From Spirochaetes bacterium GWE1_32_154 (lineage in GTDB: Bacteria > Spirochaetota > GWE2-31-10): a stretch of DNA of 64,000 nt. A program made the translations under genes and the position numbers. The DNA lies in the NCBI GenBank assembly GCA_001829315.1, contig MIAY01000038.1, positions 1 through 64,000 on the forward strand. Reading direction: 5' to 3'. How positions within the stretch are numbered: position 1 is the stretch's first letter; each line of letters begins with the position of its first letter. This document shows, piece by piece, positions 52,885 through 61,366 of this stretch. The notes beneath the pieces were generated by a model. The model saw nothing but the letters and a program-made list of their open reading frames with translations, had not been told where the DNA came from and did not search any database.

Positions 52885-54087
52885 TTAAATATTTTTTTCT
52901 TTTAATGGTAATGATATGATAAATTGAGCGCCTCCGGATGGTTTATTTATTGCTTTAATATTTCCATTATGTGCTAATATAATTTTTTTTGAAATATACA
53001 AACCTAATCCGTCACCATCAATCGGAGAATCATCATCAGATCTGTAGAATTTAGTAAAAATAACATCTTCCTCACCGGGTGGTATTCCATCACCCGTATC
53101 TTCTATTGAAATAAAATAAATCTGGTCATCATTGAATGTTTTTAATGTTATTGTACTGTTTTTGCCATATTTAATTGAATTTGAAAAAAGATTACTAAGC
53201 ACTTCGTACATTTTATCTTCATCAATTTCTAATTCTTCGATATCTGACAGATTATGAAATTCAAATTGAATGTTTTTTGATTGTGAAATAAGTGTACAGT
53301 CATTTGATATTTTTCCAAGAAACGTTTTTACATTAATTCTGCATGGTTTAATTTGTGATATATCCGGTATTTTTTTTAATGATTGAAGTGTTACATGAAT
53401 CATTCTATTAAGAATATCTACTTGTGAAATGATAAAGTTAAGGTTTTCATTTGTGGACTTTTTATCATATATTGGATTATACATCATCATTTCTGAAATT
53501 GACCTAATTCCAGTTAGTGGTGTTTTAAAATCATGGGTTACTGCACTTATAAAGTTATCTTTAGCTTCATCAATGCGTTTTAATTCATTATTCTGTGTTT
53601 CATAAGTATATATTTTATTGGTGATTTCTTTATTCTGTTTCTCAAAAAAATCTTTTTTTTGTTTTAAATCAAGATTTTTTTTACTTAATTTTGCAGCAGC
53701 TCCAATTCTTGCAAGAATTTCAATATTTTTAAATGGTTTTAATATAAAATCGGTAGCCTCTAAATCAAAACATTCTTTAATTATGTCTAAATCATTGATC
53801 GCTGTCAGGAAGATGATTGGAATATAATCGAATTCTGAATTGGTTTTAAGTTGTCGTAAACATTCAAGTCCATTCATAACAGGCATCATAACATCCATCA
53901 AAATAACCGAAGGAATTACTTTTGAATTGAGTAAGTTTAAACATTCTAATCCATTATACGCTGAAATTACCCGGTATCCACTCATTTCAAGAATTGTTTT
54001 TGTCATAATTTGTGTCATTTCATCATCTTCAACGATTATTATTAATGTTTTTTCGTTTTCAGTTGATGTTGATTCTATTTTATTCAC
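52885..54087 (-). CDS. REC-HisKA-HATPase soluble hybrid kinase
   Basis: N-terminal receiver (about 14-135) with phosphoacceptor D65 (ILMDVMMPVMNG) and KPF lysine, coiled coil (about 138-175), HisKA with H185 (AVTHDFKTPLTG) and HATPase (about 280-395; N box LFSNSIKYG, G1 EDTGDGIPPG, G2 GDGLGLYISKKI). There is no membrane segment. The receiver first order means it is both controlled by and part of a phosphorelay. It starts at GTG 54087, overlapping the ispF stop by 8 nt, so its translation is tied to the isoprenoid genes. The functional reason is unknown. Confidence 0.9.
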   Translation of the reverse strand: MNKIESTSTENEKTLIIIVEDDEMTQIMTKTILEMSGYRVISAYNGLECLNLLNSKVIPSVILMDVMMPVMNGLECLRQLKTNSEFDYIPIIFLTAINDLDIIKECFDLEATDFILKPFKNIEILARIGAAAKLSKKNLDLKQKKDFFEKQNKEITNKIYTYETQNNELKRIDEAKDNFISAVTHDFKTPLTGIRSISEMMMYNPIYDKKSTNENLNFIISQVDILNRMIHVTLQSLKKIPDISQIKPCRINVKTFLGKISNDCTLISQSKNIQFEFHNLSDIEELEIDEDKMYEVLSNLFSNSIKYGKNSTITLKTFNDDQIYFISIEDTGDGIPPGEEDVIFTKFYRSDDDSPIDGDGLGLYISKKIILAHNGNIKAINKPSGGAQFIISLPLKEKNI

Positions 54088-54562
54088 CCCGTTTAATTAA
54101 TACTGCACAAAAAACTTCAACAGCTTTTCCTTTACCTGCACTATCCATACATTCTTTTGTTTTACCTTTGATCGAAATGCGCTCTTTTGGTAACCCGGTT
54201 AATTGAGAAAGTTTTTCTTTAATTATATCTTTATACGTGCCAATTTTTGGTTTTTGACAGATAATAGTTGCATCGATGTTAATGAGTTGATATTTTTCAT
54301 TTGTCAGCATCGTCATTGTTTTTTGTAATAATAAAGATGAATCAATTCCTTTATAGGCCGGGTCATTATCGGGAAAATAAGAGCCGATATCCCCAAATCC
54401 ACCTGCACCAAGAAGAGCATCGATTAACGCATGAATAAGCACATCTCCATCAGAGTGCGCAAGAAAACCTTTAGAATAGGGAATTTCAATGTTTCCAAGA
54501 ATAAATTTTCTATTTCTGACAAGTTTATGTATATCGTATCCTAAACCGGTATATATATCCAA
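54080..54562 (-). CDS. ispF: 2-C-methyl-D-erythritol 2,4-cyclodiphosphate synthase
   Basis: Fifth enzyme of the MEP isoprenoid pathway, forming the cyclic diphosphate with release of CMP. The metal site D10 and H12 (GLGYDIHKL) and HSDGDVLIHALIDALLGA are intact, as is the C-terminal ISIKGKTKE region; 160 residues is typical. It starts at TTG 54562, supported by AGGAGG located at the end of ispD, 8 nt upstream. The upstream ispD gene ends 1 nt before this start. Confidence 0.96.
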   Translation of the reverse strand: MDIYTGLGYDIHKLVRNRKFILGNIEIPYSKGFLAHSDGDVLIHALIDALLGAGGFGDIGSYFPDNDPAYKGIDSSLLLQKTMTMLTNEKYQLINIDATIICQKPKIGTYKDIIKEKLSQLTGLPKERISIKGKTKECMDSAGKGKAVEVFCAVLIKRGE

Positions 54563-54563
54563 A

Positions 54564-55253
54564 TTAATTGCCTCCTATTATTTTTTTAGCCCTTTCGATA
54601 TCTTCAGGGTAGGTAATCTTAAATAAATTAGTGTTCCCTTCTATTATAACAGTTTTACCGCCATATTTAAAAAATATTTCAGTATCATCAGTGACAGAAA
54701 GATTGTTGGTATAAGCAAATTTATATGCATTATAAATTGATATGAAATCAAATATTTGCGGTGTTTGTATCGCTCTTAGATTTTCGCGAATCGGATGTTC
54801 AATGATAAATCCGTTTGAATCGATTGCTTTAACAGTGTCTGTTACTTTTATTCCCGGTGCAGAAGAACCATACTGTAAAGCATTATCAATGAGGTTTTCA
54901 AGAAGTGCATTATCGAGAAAAGGACGTGCTGCATCATGAATTGCTACTAAATCAGAGTGTTTTGATTGATACATTGATGATAATGCATTAAAAACAGAAT
55001 CCTGTCTTCTTTCACCTCCAATAATGAACTTTCTAAGTTTTGTAAAAGAAGTCAGATGTTCATTATAGAGTGAGGTGTAGAGTTCTGAAACCTCTTTTGA
55101 AATGACAATGTAAATATTTTCAACCCGGTCAGATTTTTCAAAAGGTTCAATTGAATAAAATAAAACGGGTTTATTATTAATAATAGTAAATTGTTTCGGG
55201 ATGTTTAATCCTGCTCTTGAACCAAAACCTGCGGCTACAATTATTACATCCAT
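54564..55253 (-). CDS. ispD: 2-C-methyl-D-erythritol 4-phosphate cytidylyltransferase
   Basis: Third MEP pathway enzyme, coupling MEP with CTP. The nucleotide-binding start VIIVAAGFGSRAGLNIPKQF, VAIHDAARPF and the substrate-binding region SVTDDTEIFFKYG are family hallmarks; 229 residues is normal. It is next to ispF and 4 nt after the DUF362 gene, all on the minus strand. The rest of the MEP pathway is not in the window. A ribitol-phosphate cytidylyltransferase is the only close alternative, made unlikely by ispF. Confidence 0.95.
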   Translation of the reverse strand: MDVIIVAAGFGSRAGLNIPKQFTIINNKPVLFYSIEPFEKSDRVENIYIVISKEVSELYTSLYNEHLTSFTKLRKFIIGGERRQDSVFNALSSMYQSKHSDLVAIHDAARPFLDNALLENLIDNALQYGSSAPGIKVTDTVKAIDSNGFIIEHPIRENLRAIQTPQIFDFISIYNAYKFAYTNNLSVTDDTEIFFKYGGKTVIIEGNTNLFKITYPEDIERAKKIIGGN

Positions 55254-55257
55254 AGTA

Positions 55258-56391
55258 TTATTTCCTGTAAAATAGTAATTTCCCGAAAAACGGGATTTTC
55301 ACTTTAATTGCTTTATGGGGACACATTTCCTGACAGCAATAACAACGTATGCACTTTTTATAATTATAGTAAGGAAAATCAGCTTTCGTTTTTTGAAAAA
55401 GTGCTTTACCGTTAACCGGACAAGCTTCAACGCATATTCCACATTTTTTACAGGTTGCAATATCAATAATCGGGCGTCTGATAAGAAGATTTTTTAAGGG
55501 AGATAAAAAGCCGAATAAGGTTTCATCTTTGACAGGGGAACGAACCACATCAAACGAGGTATTAATTAATTGATCTATAGAGTCACCGCAATATTCGATA
55601 TTTTCATAGTTTCCAAGACCTGACTCTTTTCCAAATCGTAATATCGGGACAAAATCAGGATTTAAATCAATAAGTTTACAAAAAGTCGCATCTATTGCAA
55701 CCGGATCATCAGAAATAAGTATGACACCCATTTTTTTAGGATTCCCGCTTGCCGGTCCGTTTCCTTCCATTGCAATAATACCGTCCATAATGTATAATCT
55801 TGTTTTCACAAGGTTATTAAGATCAGTGAGCATTCTTGAGAAATCAACAGGATTCGGGAACTTGATATGAAAAGCAGCTTTATTTAACCCGAAAACGCAC
55901 CCAAGCTGATTTTTAACTGCTCCTGTTATTCGTGTTAATTGATGAGATTTCATTTTAGGTAAACTTATTAACGCATCAGATTGAAGCACACCTCTTGCTA
56001 TCTCAAATTGTTTGGTTTGTTTACCTTCAGGAAATGACACTATTTCACCATTTTCAAAATCAAGTAGTGGAATATGGTATTTTTGCGCAACAGCATCAAG
56101 TCCTGTTACCTGAGCAACATATTGGGGCGATCCGAATCCCGGAGAGTCTCCATATGAAACTGAATAATTGTTTTCCAGCAATAACCGGATAACAGCTTCA
56201 AAAATAACCGGATGCGTCGTTGTTGCTTTATCCGGTTCATGGGCACGTAACATATTAGGTTTAAGCAGTATTTTTTCATCATGTTTAATAAATTTATCAA
56301 AACCGCCTAATAATTCAATACCTCTTTTTATAGAATTATAGACATCATCTTTATTATATTCATTACATTGTAAAACAGCAACTTTTGACAT
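55258..56391 (-). CDS. DUF362 protein with two [4Fe-4S] ferredoxin clusters
   Basis: A 377-residue protein. Residues about 1-290 are a DUF362 domain (LLKPNMLRAHEPDKATTTHP, GDSPGFGSPQYVAQVTGL, ISLPKMKSHQLTRITGAVKN in parts); residues about 310-370 are a double ferredoxin with CKKCGICVEACPV and CIRCYCCQEMCPH. DUF362 iron-sulfur proteins are widespread in anaerobes and of unsettled function. ATG 56391 begins the family N-terminus (SKVAVLQC); the frame opens at 56505 but those residues overlap the upstream gene and are not family-like. It sits between a GGDEF gene and ispD; several MEP enzymes (IspG, IspH) need reduced ferredoxin, so a supporting redox role is imaginable. Confidence 0.85.
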   Translation of the reverse strand: MSKVAVLQCNEYNKDDVYNSIKRGIELLGGFDKFIKHDEKILLKPNMLRAHEPDKATTTHPVIFEAVIRLLLENNYSVSYGDSPGFGSPQYVAQVTGLDAVAQKYHIPLLDFENGEIVSFPEGKQTKQFEIARGVLQSDALISLPKMKSHQLTRITGAVKNQLGCVFGLNKAAFHIKFPNPVDFSRMLTDLNNLVKTRLYIMDGIIAMEGNGPASGNPKKMGVILISDDPVAIDATFCKLIDLNPDFVPILRFGKESGLGNYENIEYCGDSIDQLINTSFDVVRSPVKDETLFGFLSPLKNLLIRRPIIDIATCKKCGICVEACPVNGKALFQKTKADFPYYNYKKCIRCYCCQEMCPHKAIKVKIPFFGKLLFYRK

Positions 56392-56404
56392 AATGTACCT
56401 CTTT

Positions 56405-57520
56405 TTACTCTGAAACTGAATCGGGTATATCGTTGATTTTATCAAGTTCTTTACTATATACACAAACTTGATCTCTTCCGTGTTCTTTTGCATAGTATAA
56501 TGCAAGGTCTGCTCTTTTAATCATTTCATCACATGATAATTCTTCAGGTAGAAATTCTGCAACACCAAGACTTAATGATACTGTAAAATGTGTGCCGAGT
56601 TCATCTTTGAAATCAATTTTTTTTATGGCTTCCCGAAGTCTTTCAGCTGGAATTAAAGCATTTTTATAATTTGTTTCAGGTAATAATATAATAAATTCTT
56701 CACCACCGTATCGACCGAAAATATCATTTTCTCTAAATAAACCTTTTTGACGAAGCAAGTCGCCAAAATTACGTAACACCATATCTCCGATTAAATGACC
56801 ATAGGTATCATTGATTTTTTTAAAGTGGTCAATATCGGCCATAATACAGGAAAAATTTCCTATATGTTCATTAATTTCTCCTTTAGTTCTGGCAGGAAAG
56901 TCTAGTATTTCTTTATTCCATGATGGATCAATTTCGCATTTACAACTTTGCTCAATTCTCCATCGATCACGAATAGCTCTTTTCTTTTCGTTTTCAAAAG
57001 CTTCCATTAAAGCTCTTCTATTTAATAAATTGGTAAGGTGATCTATTCGACTTATTTCAGAAAGCTTTTTATTTAATTCTTCAATTTCTTCTTTTTGTTT
57101 TTCAAGAATATTACTATCAACAATATTTTGAAAAGAATCCTGGATGTAATTATTCAGTCTGTCGGTAAGAAGTATACTTGTAAAATGAGCATCAATTAAT
57201 GAAGCTATGTTTTGATTTGATATTGCAGAATTATTTTTTGGACAGAAACAAATATTTCTCATACAAATGTTAAGTGACTTTACTGACTCGGAAGTATAAT
57301 AATCGTCTGATAGTATAATAAATGATAATGATCTTAATTTCTTTTTAATTTGTTCTGATAAGGATATATATTTATCAGGATCAAAAATGAATAAACAATG
57401 AACTAATGAAATTGTTGAATCAGTAAATACTGTTTCATAATAATCTATAAAATGATATTCACAAATGTTAATAATTGAATAAATATCTTTTCTATCTGAA
57501 AATAGTACAATTGTTTTCAT
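56405..57520 (-). CDS. GGDEF diguanylate cyclase
   Basis: The N-terminal 120 residues have no recognised domain; they are mixed alpha/beta with cysteines (ICMRNICFCP). A coiled coil (about 130-160) leads to a GGDEF domain (about 160-360) with FGRYGGEEF and an I-site REND five residues before it. The insertion around residue 190-215 (INEH, SCKCEIDPSW) lengthens the first part of the domain. It makes cyclic di-GMP and is probably feedback-inhibited. AAAGGA precedes the ATG. It lies 10 nt after the MFS gene. Confidence 0.9.
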   Translation of the reverse strand: MKTIVLFSDRKDIYSIINICEYHFIDYYETVFTDSTISLVHCLFIFDPDKYISLSEQIKKKLRSLSFIILSDDYYTSESVKSLNICMRNICFCPKNNSAISNQNIASLIDAHFTSILLTDRLNNYIQDSFQNIVDSNILEKQKEEIEELNKKLSEISRIDHLTNLLNRRALMEAFENEKKRAIRDRWRIEQSCKCEIDPSWNKEILDFPARTKGEINEHIGNFSCIMADIDHFKKINDTYGHLIGDMVLRNFGDLLRQKGLFRENDIFGRYGGEEFIILLPETNYKNALIPAERLREAIKKIDFKDELGTHFTVSLSLGVAEFLPEELSCDEMIKRADLALYYAKEHGRDQVCVYSKELDKINDIPDSVSE

Positions 57521-57530
57521 AGGTATCCTT

Positions 57531-58784
57531 TTATGATGCTTCTATTTTGTGTTTTGCATAGTATAATGGCATTAATACTATAAATATTAAAGAAACTACA
57601 GTAATTCCATATCCGATTCCAAATTTATCTGAAATTAAACCGATTAATGGAGCAGAAATTGCCGTTATTAACGTAGTTACTTGAGATTCGGTCGATAACG
57701 CTGTTGCTAATATGTCAGTTTTCATAGTATCTGTAATATACGCTTCACCCATTGGTCTACGAATATTATGAACTAAATAGGTTGCAATAAAAAAAAGAAT
57801 TGCTATCCAATGAAAACCGATTTTATAAAAAATACCTGCAAAAACACCTAATAATAAACCAATAAGTAATGTCAGATTCATCGGTATGAAAATGTTTTTA
57901 AATTTTTCTGCAAAATGCCCCGCATTTTTTGATGCAAAAGCAGTTAATACATTAAGAGAAAAATATATAATTGCGATAATAATTGCACTTCTTGATTTGT
58001 CTGTATATGCAATAAAAATTGGAAGTGATAGTGCGAAAGTTTTAAGAACCGGTTGCAGGTAATCTTTTATAGCATCAAAATATCCGCTATAGGATGAAGA
58101 ATTAACAATTGCCCGTAACATATTTTTGTTTTTTAATGATTCAATAAAATCAATAATGACAGTTTTAAAATTTGAAATAATTTTTTCCGGATGAAATTCT
58201 TTTTTATCTCCATCTAAATTTGCCGGATAACTCATCAATAAAAATAAATCAAGCAGGTAGGGAATAATTGATGCAATAAAAACATATTTATACGCACCGG
58301 AATAAAATACAATCCCACCGGCGATAAGAGCTGATAGGGCTGAACCCATTTGTGACCATGATCTGGTATTACCATAATAATGAATTTTCTGATCTTTCCA
58401 GGCATTGATCTTTAAATATTCAAAAATCATTGCTTTATGAGTTCCCGTTCTGAATGCATCACCAAACGCCATAAATACAACTGCTAAAACAAATGCTATA
58501 AAACTGGAGGAAACAAAAAAAACGACAAAAGCAAAAATATACGATATCATTGAATAAATCATCGTTCTTCTTCTTCCCATTGCATCAGCCATAATGCCGG
58601 TCGGGATTTCCAAAAGATTGGTACTTATTGATTGTATTGAATATAAAACCCCTATTTGCAAATAACTGAAACCTTTTTCCAGGAAAAACAATAGTAAAAA
58701 AGGTTCAAAAAAATTAAGATTTTTAAGAAATCCGTATGAACAGAATTTATAATACATCAAATCTTTTTTAAATGTTGCAGGCAT
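57531..58784 (-). CDS. MFS transporter
   Basis: A 417-residue major facilitator with twelve predicted helices. The A-like motif between helices 2 and 3 (GIMADAMGRRRTMIYS) is intact, and GLISDKFGIG is the matching motif of the second half. It resembles the drug-efflux-like group found in many anaerobes (FFLEKGFSYLQIGVLYSIQS near the N-terminus). Substrate unknown. CTGGAG precedes the ATG. It follows a flavodoxin gene and precedes a GGDEF gene in the same leftward unit. Confidence 0.9.
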   Translation of the reverse strand: MPATFKKDLMYYKFCSYGFLKNLNFFEPFLLLFFLEKGFSYLQIGVLYSIQSISTNLLEIPTGIMADAMGRRRTMIYSMISYIFAFVVFFVSSSFIAFVLAVVFMAFGDAFRTGTHKAMIFEYLKINAWKDQKIHYYGNTRSWSQMGSALSALIAGGIVFYSGAYKYVFIASIIPYLLDLFLLMSYPANLDGDKKEFHPEKIISNFKTVIIDFIESLKNKNMLRAIVNSSSYSGYFDAIKDYLQPVLKTFALSLPIFIAYTDKSRSAIIIAIIYFSLNVLTAFASKNAGHFAEKFKNIFIPMNLTLLIGLLLGVFAGIFYKIGFHWIAILFFIATYLVHNIRRPMGEAYITDTMKTDILATALSTESQVTTLITAISAPLIGLISDKFGIGYGITVVSLIFIVLMPLYYAKHKIEAS

Positions 58785-58820
58785 TCATAAACTCCAGAAT
58801 GAGATAAAATTATAAGATTT

Positions 58821-59312
58821 TTACATTAGTTCAATCAGTTGTTCTGACCAATCCTGAATTTCTTTTGAATTTTCAATTGCTTTTGGTATGTCTTTTTTTA
58901 AACCGAATATCAAACGTAATATAAATGGCGGTTCTCCGGTTATTATTCCTTTAAAAAAACCACAGGTAACAGGAGTTACTATTTGTGAAGACGTATCAAA
59001 TGCTTTTGATAATTTATTAACAAAAAAAGGACGTCCGCCATTTAAAACGACTGCAAGCAAATAATATGCTACAGGTAATGTTCGTAATGTATCCATATTT
59101 TTGGTTATAAATGCTTTTGCTTCAGGCAACCATTGCATACCATTGACAGGAGCCCCGATAATAACACCAGTGTAATCATTAAATGAAGTAACTTCATTCA
59201 TCGGTAAAACGTTTGTTTTAATGCCTTTATTAGTAAGTGACAAAGCTATAAACTCAGCAACTTTTTTTGTTGACCCTGTTTTAGTTGCATATGTAATTAA
59301 AAAATATTTCAT
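58821..59312 (-). CDS. Flavodoxin-domain protein (HemG-like)
   Basis: A 163-residue flavodoxin fold: the FMN phosphate loop LITYATKTGSTKKVAEFIA is at the N-terminus, and GVIIGAPVNGMQWLPEAKAF and FVNKLSKAFD follow, matching the flavodoxin-like oxidoreductase family that includes HemG protoporphyrinogen oxidase. There is no haem-synthesis gene nearby, so a general reductase role is as likely. ATG 59312 is chosen over 59324 because GAGG lies 7 nt upstream. It heads the leftward unit through ispD-ispF. Confidence 0.82.
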   Translation of the reverse strand: MKYFLITYATKTGSTKKVAEFIALSLTNKGIKTNVLPMNEVTSFNDYTGVIIGAPVNGMQWLPEAKAFITKNMDTLRTLPVAYYLLAVVLNGGRPFFVNKLSKAFDTSSQIVTPVTCGFFKGIITGEPPFILRLIFGLKKDIPKAIENSKEIQDWSEQLIELM

Positions 59313-59418
59313 ACAATACCTCAAAAATCATTATAAACTATATTATAAATAATTTAAAGTTCTTCTTTTAAAATTACATTTTTTATTTATTTTAGTATAC
59401 TTGATGTTATAGTAATTT

Positions 59419-59463
59419 ATTCAATTCGAAAGTCTATCGTTTTACTATACTATCGAATTGAAT
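59419..59463. promoter_or_regulatory. Inverted repeat upstream of D-lactate dehydrogenase
   Basis: ATTCAATTCGA (59419-59429) and TCGAATTGAAT (59453-59463) form an 11-bp perfect inverted repeat with a 23-nt loop, 32-76 nt before the start codon. It lies in the gap between divergent genes and could be a dimeric operator. Confidence 0.45.
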
Positions 59464-59494
59464 TGTGTTATATTAAAATTAGAAGGAGTTTACT

Positions 59495-60523
59495 ATGGAA
59501 GATATAAAAATCGCCTTTTTTGATGCTAAAAATTATGATATTAAATCATTTGACAGTATGAATAAAAAATACGGATATTCAATTAAATATTATTCCGAGA
59601 AATTAAATCCTGATACTGCTTTATTGTCTGGTGACGCGCAAATCGTTTGTGCATTTGTAAATGATGATATATCAAAAGAAGTTGTGCAAATCCTTTATAA
59701 TCAGGGAGTAAAATTAATTGCCCTGCGATGTGCCGGATATAATAATGTTGATTTACAGGAAGCACATGGAAAAATTCAGGTAGTCAGAGTTCCGTCATAC
59801 TCCCCCTATGCTGTTGCTGAACATGCTTTGGCATTAATGATGACTTTAAATCGAAAAACACATAAGGCTTATTTCAGAACACGGGATAATAATTTTAATA
59901 TTAATGGTTTTTTAGGTTTTGATATGAATGGTAAAACAGCCGGTGTGATTGGTACAGGAAAGATCGGCAAGATTATGATTAATATTTTAAAGGGTCTTGG
60001 AATGAATATACTCGCATATGATCTTTATCCCGATAAAGAATTTGAAAAAAATACATCTATTACATATGTTGATTTACAATATATATATGAAAACTCCGAT
60101 GTTATTTCATTGCATTGTCCGCTTACAAAAGAAAGTTATCATATGATAAATTCTGATTCTATTTCATTAATGAAAAAAAATGTTATGATAATCAATACCA
60201 GTCGAGGTCAATTGATTGATACAAAAGCTTTAATTAAAGCATTAAAAGAAAATAGCATTGGTAGTGCCGGTCTTGATGTATATGAAGAAGAAGAAGAGTA
60301 TTTCTTTGAAGACTTTTCGGGTATTAATATTGATGATGATAATCTGGCACGGTTATTAACTTTTAATAATGTATTAGTTACATCTCATCAGGCGTTTTTT
60401 ACTGAAGAGGCTATGGGTAATATTGCAGAAACGACAATGGAGAATATTAAACAATTTTCTATAAATAATCTCTTTCTTCATAATGAAGTTTGCTGTAAAT
60501 GTGATGGAAGTGAAAAAAAATAG
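59495..60523 (+). CDS. ldhA: D-lactate dehydrogenase (D-2-hydroxyacid dehydrogenase)
   Basis: NADH-dependent reductase of pyruvate to D-lactate. The NAD site GVIGTGKIGKIM is near residue 150, the substrate Arg is in NTSRGQLID, the Glu in the DVYEEEEEYFFED block and the catalytic His in SHQAFFTEEA. At 342 residues, with an N-terminal IAFFDAKNYD, it matches the LdhA group rather than glyoxylate or phosphoglycerate dehydrogenases. A perfect AAGGAG precedes the ATG. With the hydrogenase it supports a fermentative life, and an inverted repeat upstream suggests regulation. Confidence 0.9.
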   Translation: MEDIKIAFFDAKNYDIKSFDSMNKKYGYSIKYYSEKLNPDTALLSGDAQIVCAFVNDDISKEVVQILYNQGVKLIALRCAGYNNVDLQEAHGKIQVVRVPSYSPYAVAEHALALMMTLNRKTHKAYFRTRDNNFNINGFLGFDMNGKTAGVIGTGKIGKIMINILKGLGMNILAYDLYPDKEFEKNTSITYVDLQYIYENSDVISLHCPLTKESYHMINSDSISLMKKNVMIINTSRGQLIDTKALIKALKENSIGSAGLDVYEEEEEYFFEDFSGINIDDDNLARLLTFNNVLVTSHQAFFTEEAMGNIAETTMENIKQFSINNLFLHNEVCCKCDGSEKK

Positions 60524-60543
60524 TTTTTTTTATAAATTATTTG

Positions 60544-60572
60544 TTGACGCTCATAATTTTATTTATTATTTT
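60544..60572 (+). promoter_or_regulatory. Possible grpE promoter
   Basis: TTGACG (60544-60549), 17-bp spacer, TATTTT (60567-60572), 43 nt before the grpE ATG. The -10 is weak, and no CIRCE element (TTAGCACTC-N9-GAGTGCTAA) is present between ldhA and grpE. Confidence 0.3.
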
Positions 60573-60615
60573 GTCTTTGAATAGAAAATAATTGTAAATT
60601 ACGAGGGGTTTCTTA

Positions 60616-61308
60616 ATGAACGAAGAAAACATTGAAAATGATGTTATTAATGCAAATGAAATTAAAGATATTGAAACTGACAATGAAATTAAAGTCGAAG
60701 AACACGATTCTCATAAGAAGAAAAAATCGCATAAAGAATCAGTAAAGGAAGAGTTATCTAAATTATCTCATCCTGAATTGTTAAAAAAAAGTATTGAGGC
60801 AATAGAAAAATATCATTCACTTGAAAAAGAACTCGAAGAAGCTAAAAATATCAAAGAAGAAAAAGAAAAAGAATCACTCGATTATCTTGATCGATATCGA
60901 AGAAGTTTAGCTGAAGTTGAAAACGTACGAAGAAGAACTCAAGCTGAAAAACAGGAAAATCTTAAATATGCCAATTTTAATATTATTTCAGATTTTCTTA
61001 CAATTCTGGATGATTTTGAACGGGCTATCGAGCACGGCAAATCAGATATGGGTGATCCGACTGCTTTTCTACAAGGAATAGAAATGATTGAGTCTCAATT
61101 TGCAGACCTTTTATTTAAAAAATATGGTGTTGCAAAATATGGTGTAAAAGGCGAAGATTTTGACCCTAATATTCATCAGGCGGTTATGATGGAGGAAGGG
61201 GAGTCTGAAAAGGAAGTTTTAGCGGATGTATTTAGAAAAGGTTTTATGCTTCATGAGAGAGTTATCAGACCTGCTCAGGTAAAAATAAGTAAACCAAAAC
61301 AAGGGTAA
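60616..61308 (+). CDS. grpE: Nucleotide exchange factor GrpE
   Basis: Dimeric exchange factor for DnaK. A disordered charged N-terminus (about 1-75, runs of E, K, H and D) precedes the long coiled-coil helix (about 75-140, YLDRYRRSLAEVENVRRRTQAE split) and the C-terminal beta domain (VAKYGVKGEDFDPNIHQAV, GFMLHERVIRPAQVKIS). At 230 residues it is slightly longer than usual because of the charged extension. GAGGGG lies upstream. dnaK follows after 58 nt, which contain a perfect palindrome ACGCAATTGCGT (61312-61323). Confidence 0.96.
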   Translation: MNEENIENDVINANEIKDIETDNEIKVEEHDSHKKKKSHKESVKEELSKLSHPELLKKSIEAIEKYHSLEKELEEAKNIKEEKEKESLDYLDRYRRSLAEVENVRRRTQAEKQENLKYANFNIISDFLTILDDFERAIEHGKSDMGDPTAFLQGIEMIESQFADLLFKKYGVAKYGVKGEDFDPNIHQAVMMEEGESEKEVLADVFRKGFMLHERVIRPAQVKISKPKQG

Positions 61309-61366
61309 ATAACGCAATTGCGTACAATAAAATATATTAAGTAAAATAGATAAAGGAGTTTTTAAA

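Noticed and set aside
56391-56505. N-terminal extension of the DUF362 protein
   Set aside because: It overlaps the upstream GGDEF gene, lacks a ribosome binding site and is unlike the family start SKVAVLQC.
60524-60615. CIRCE heat-shock operator before grpE
   Set aside because: No TTAGCACTC-N9-GAGTGCTAA match; only AT-rich sequence and a weak promoter.
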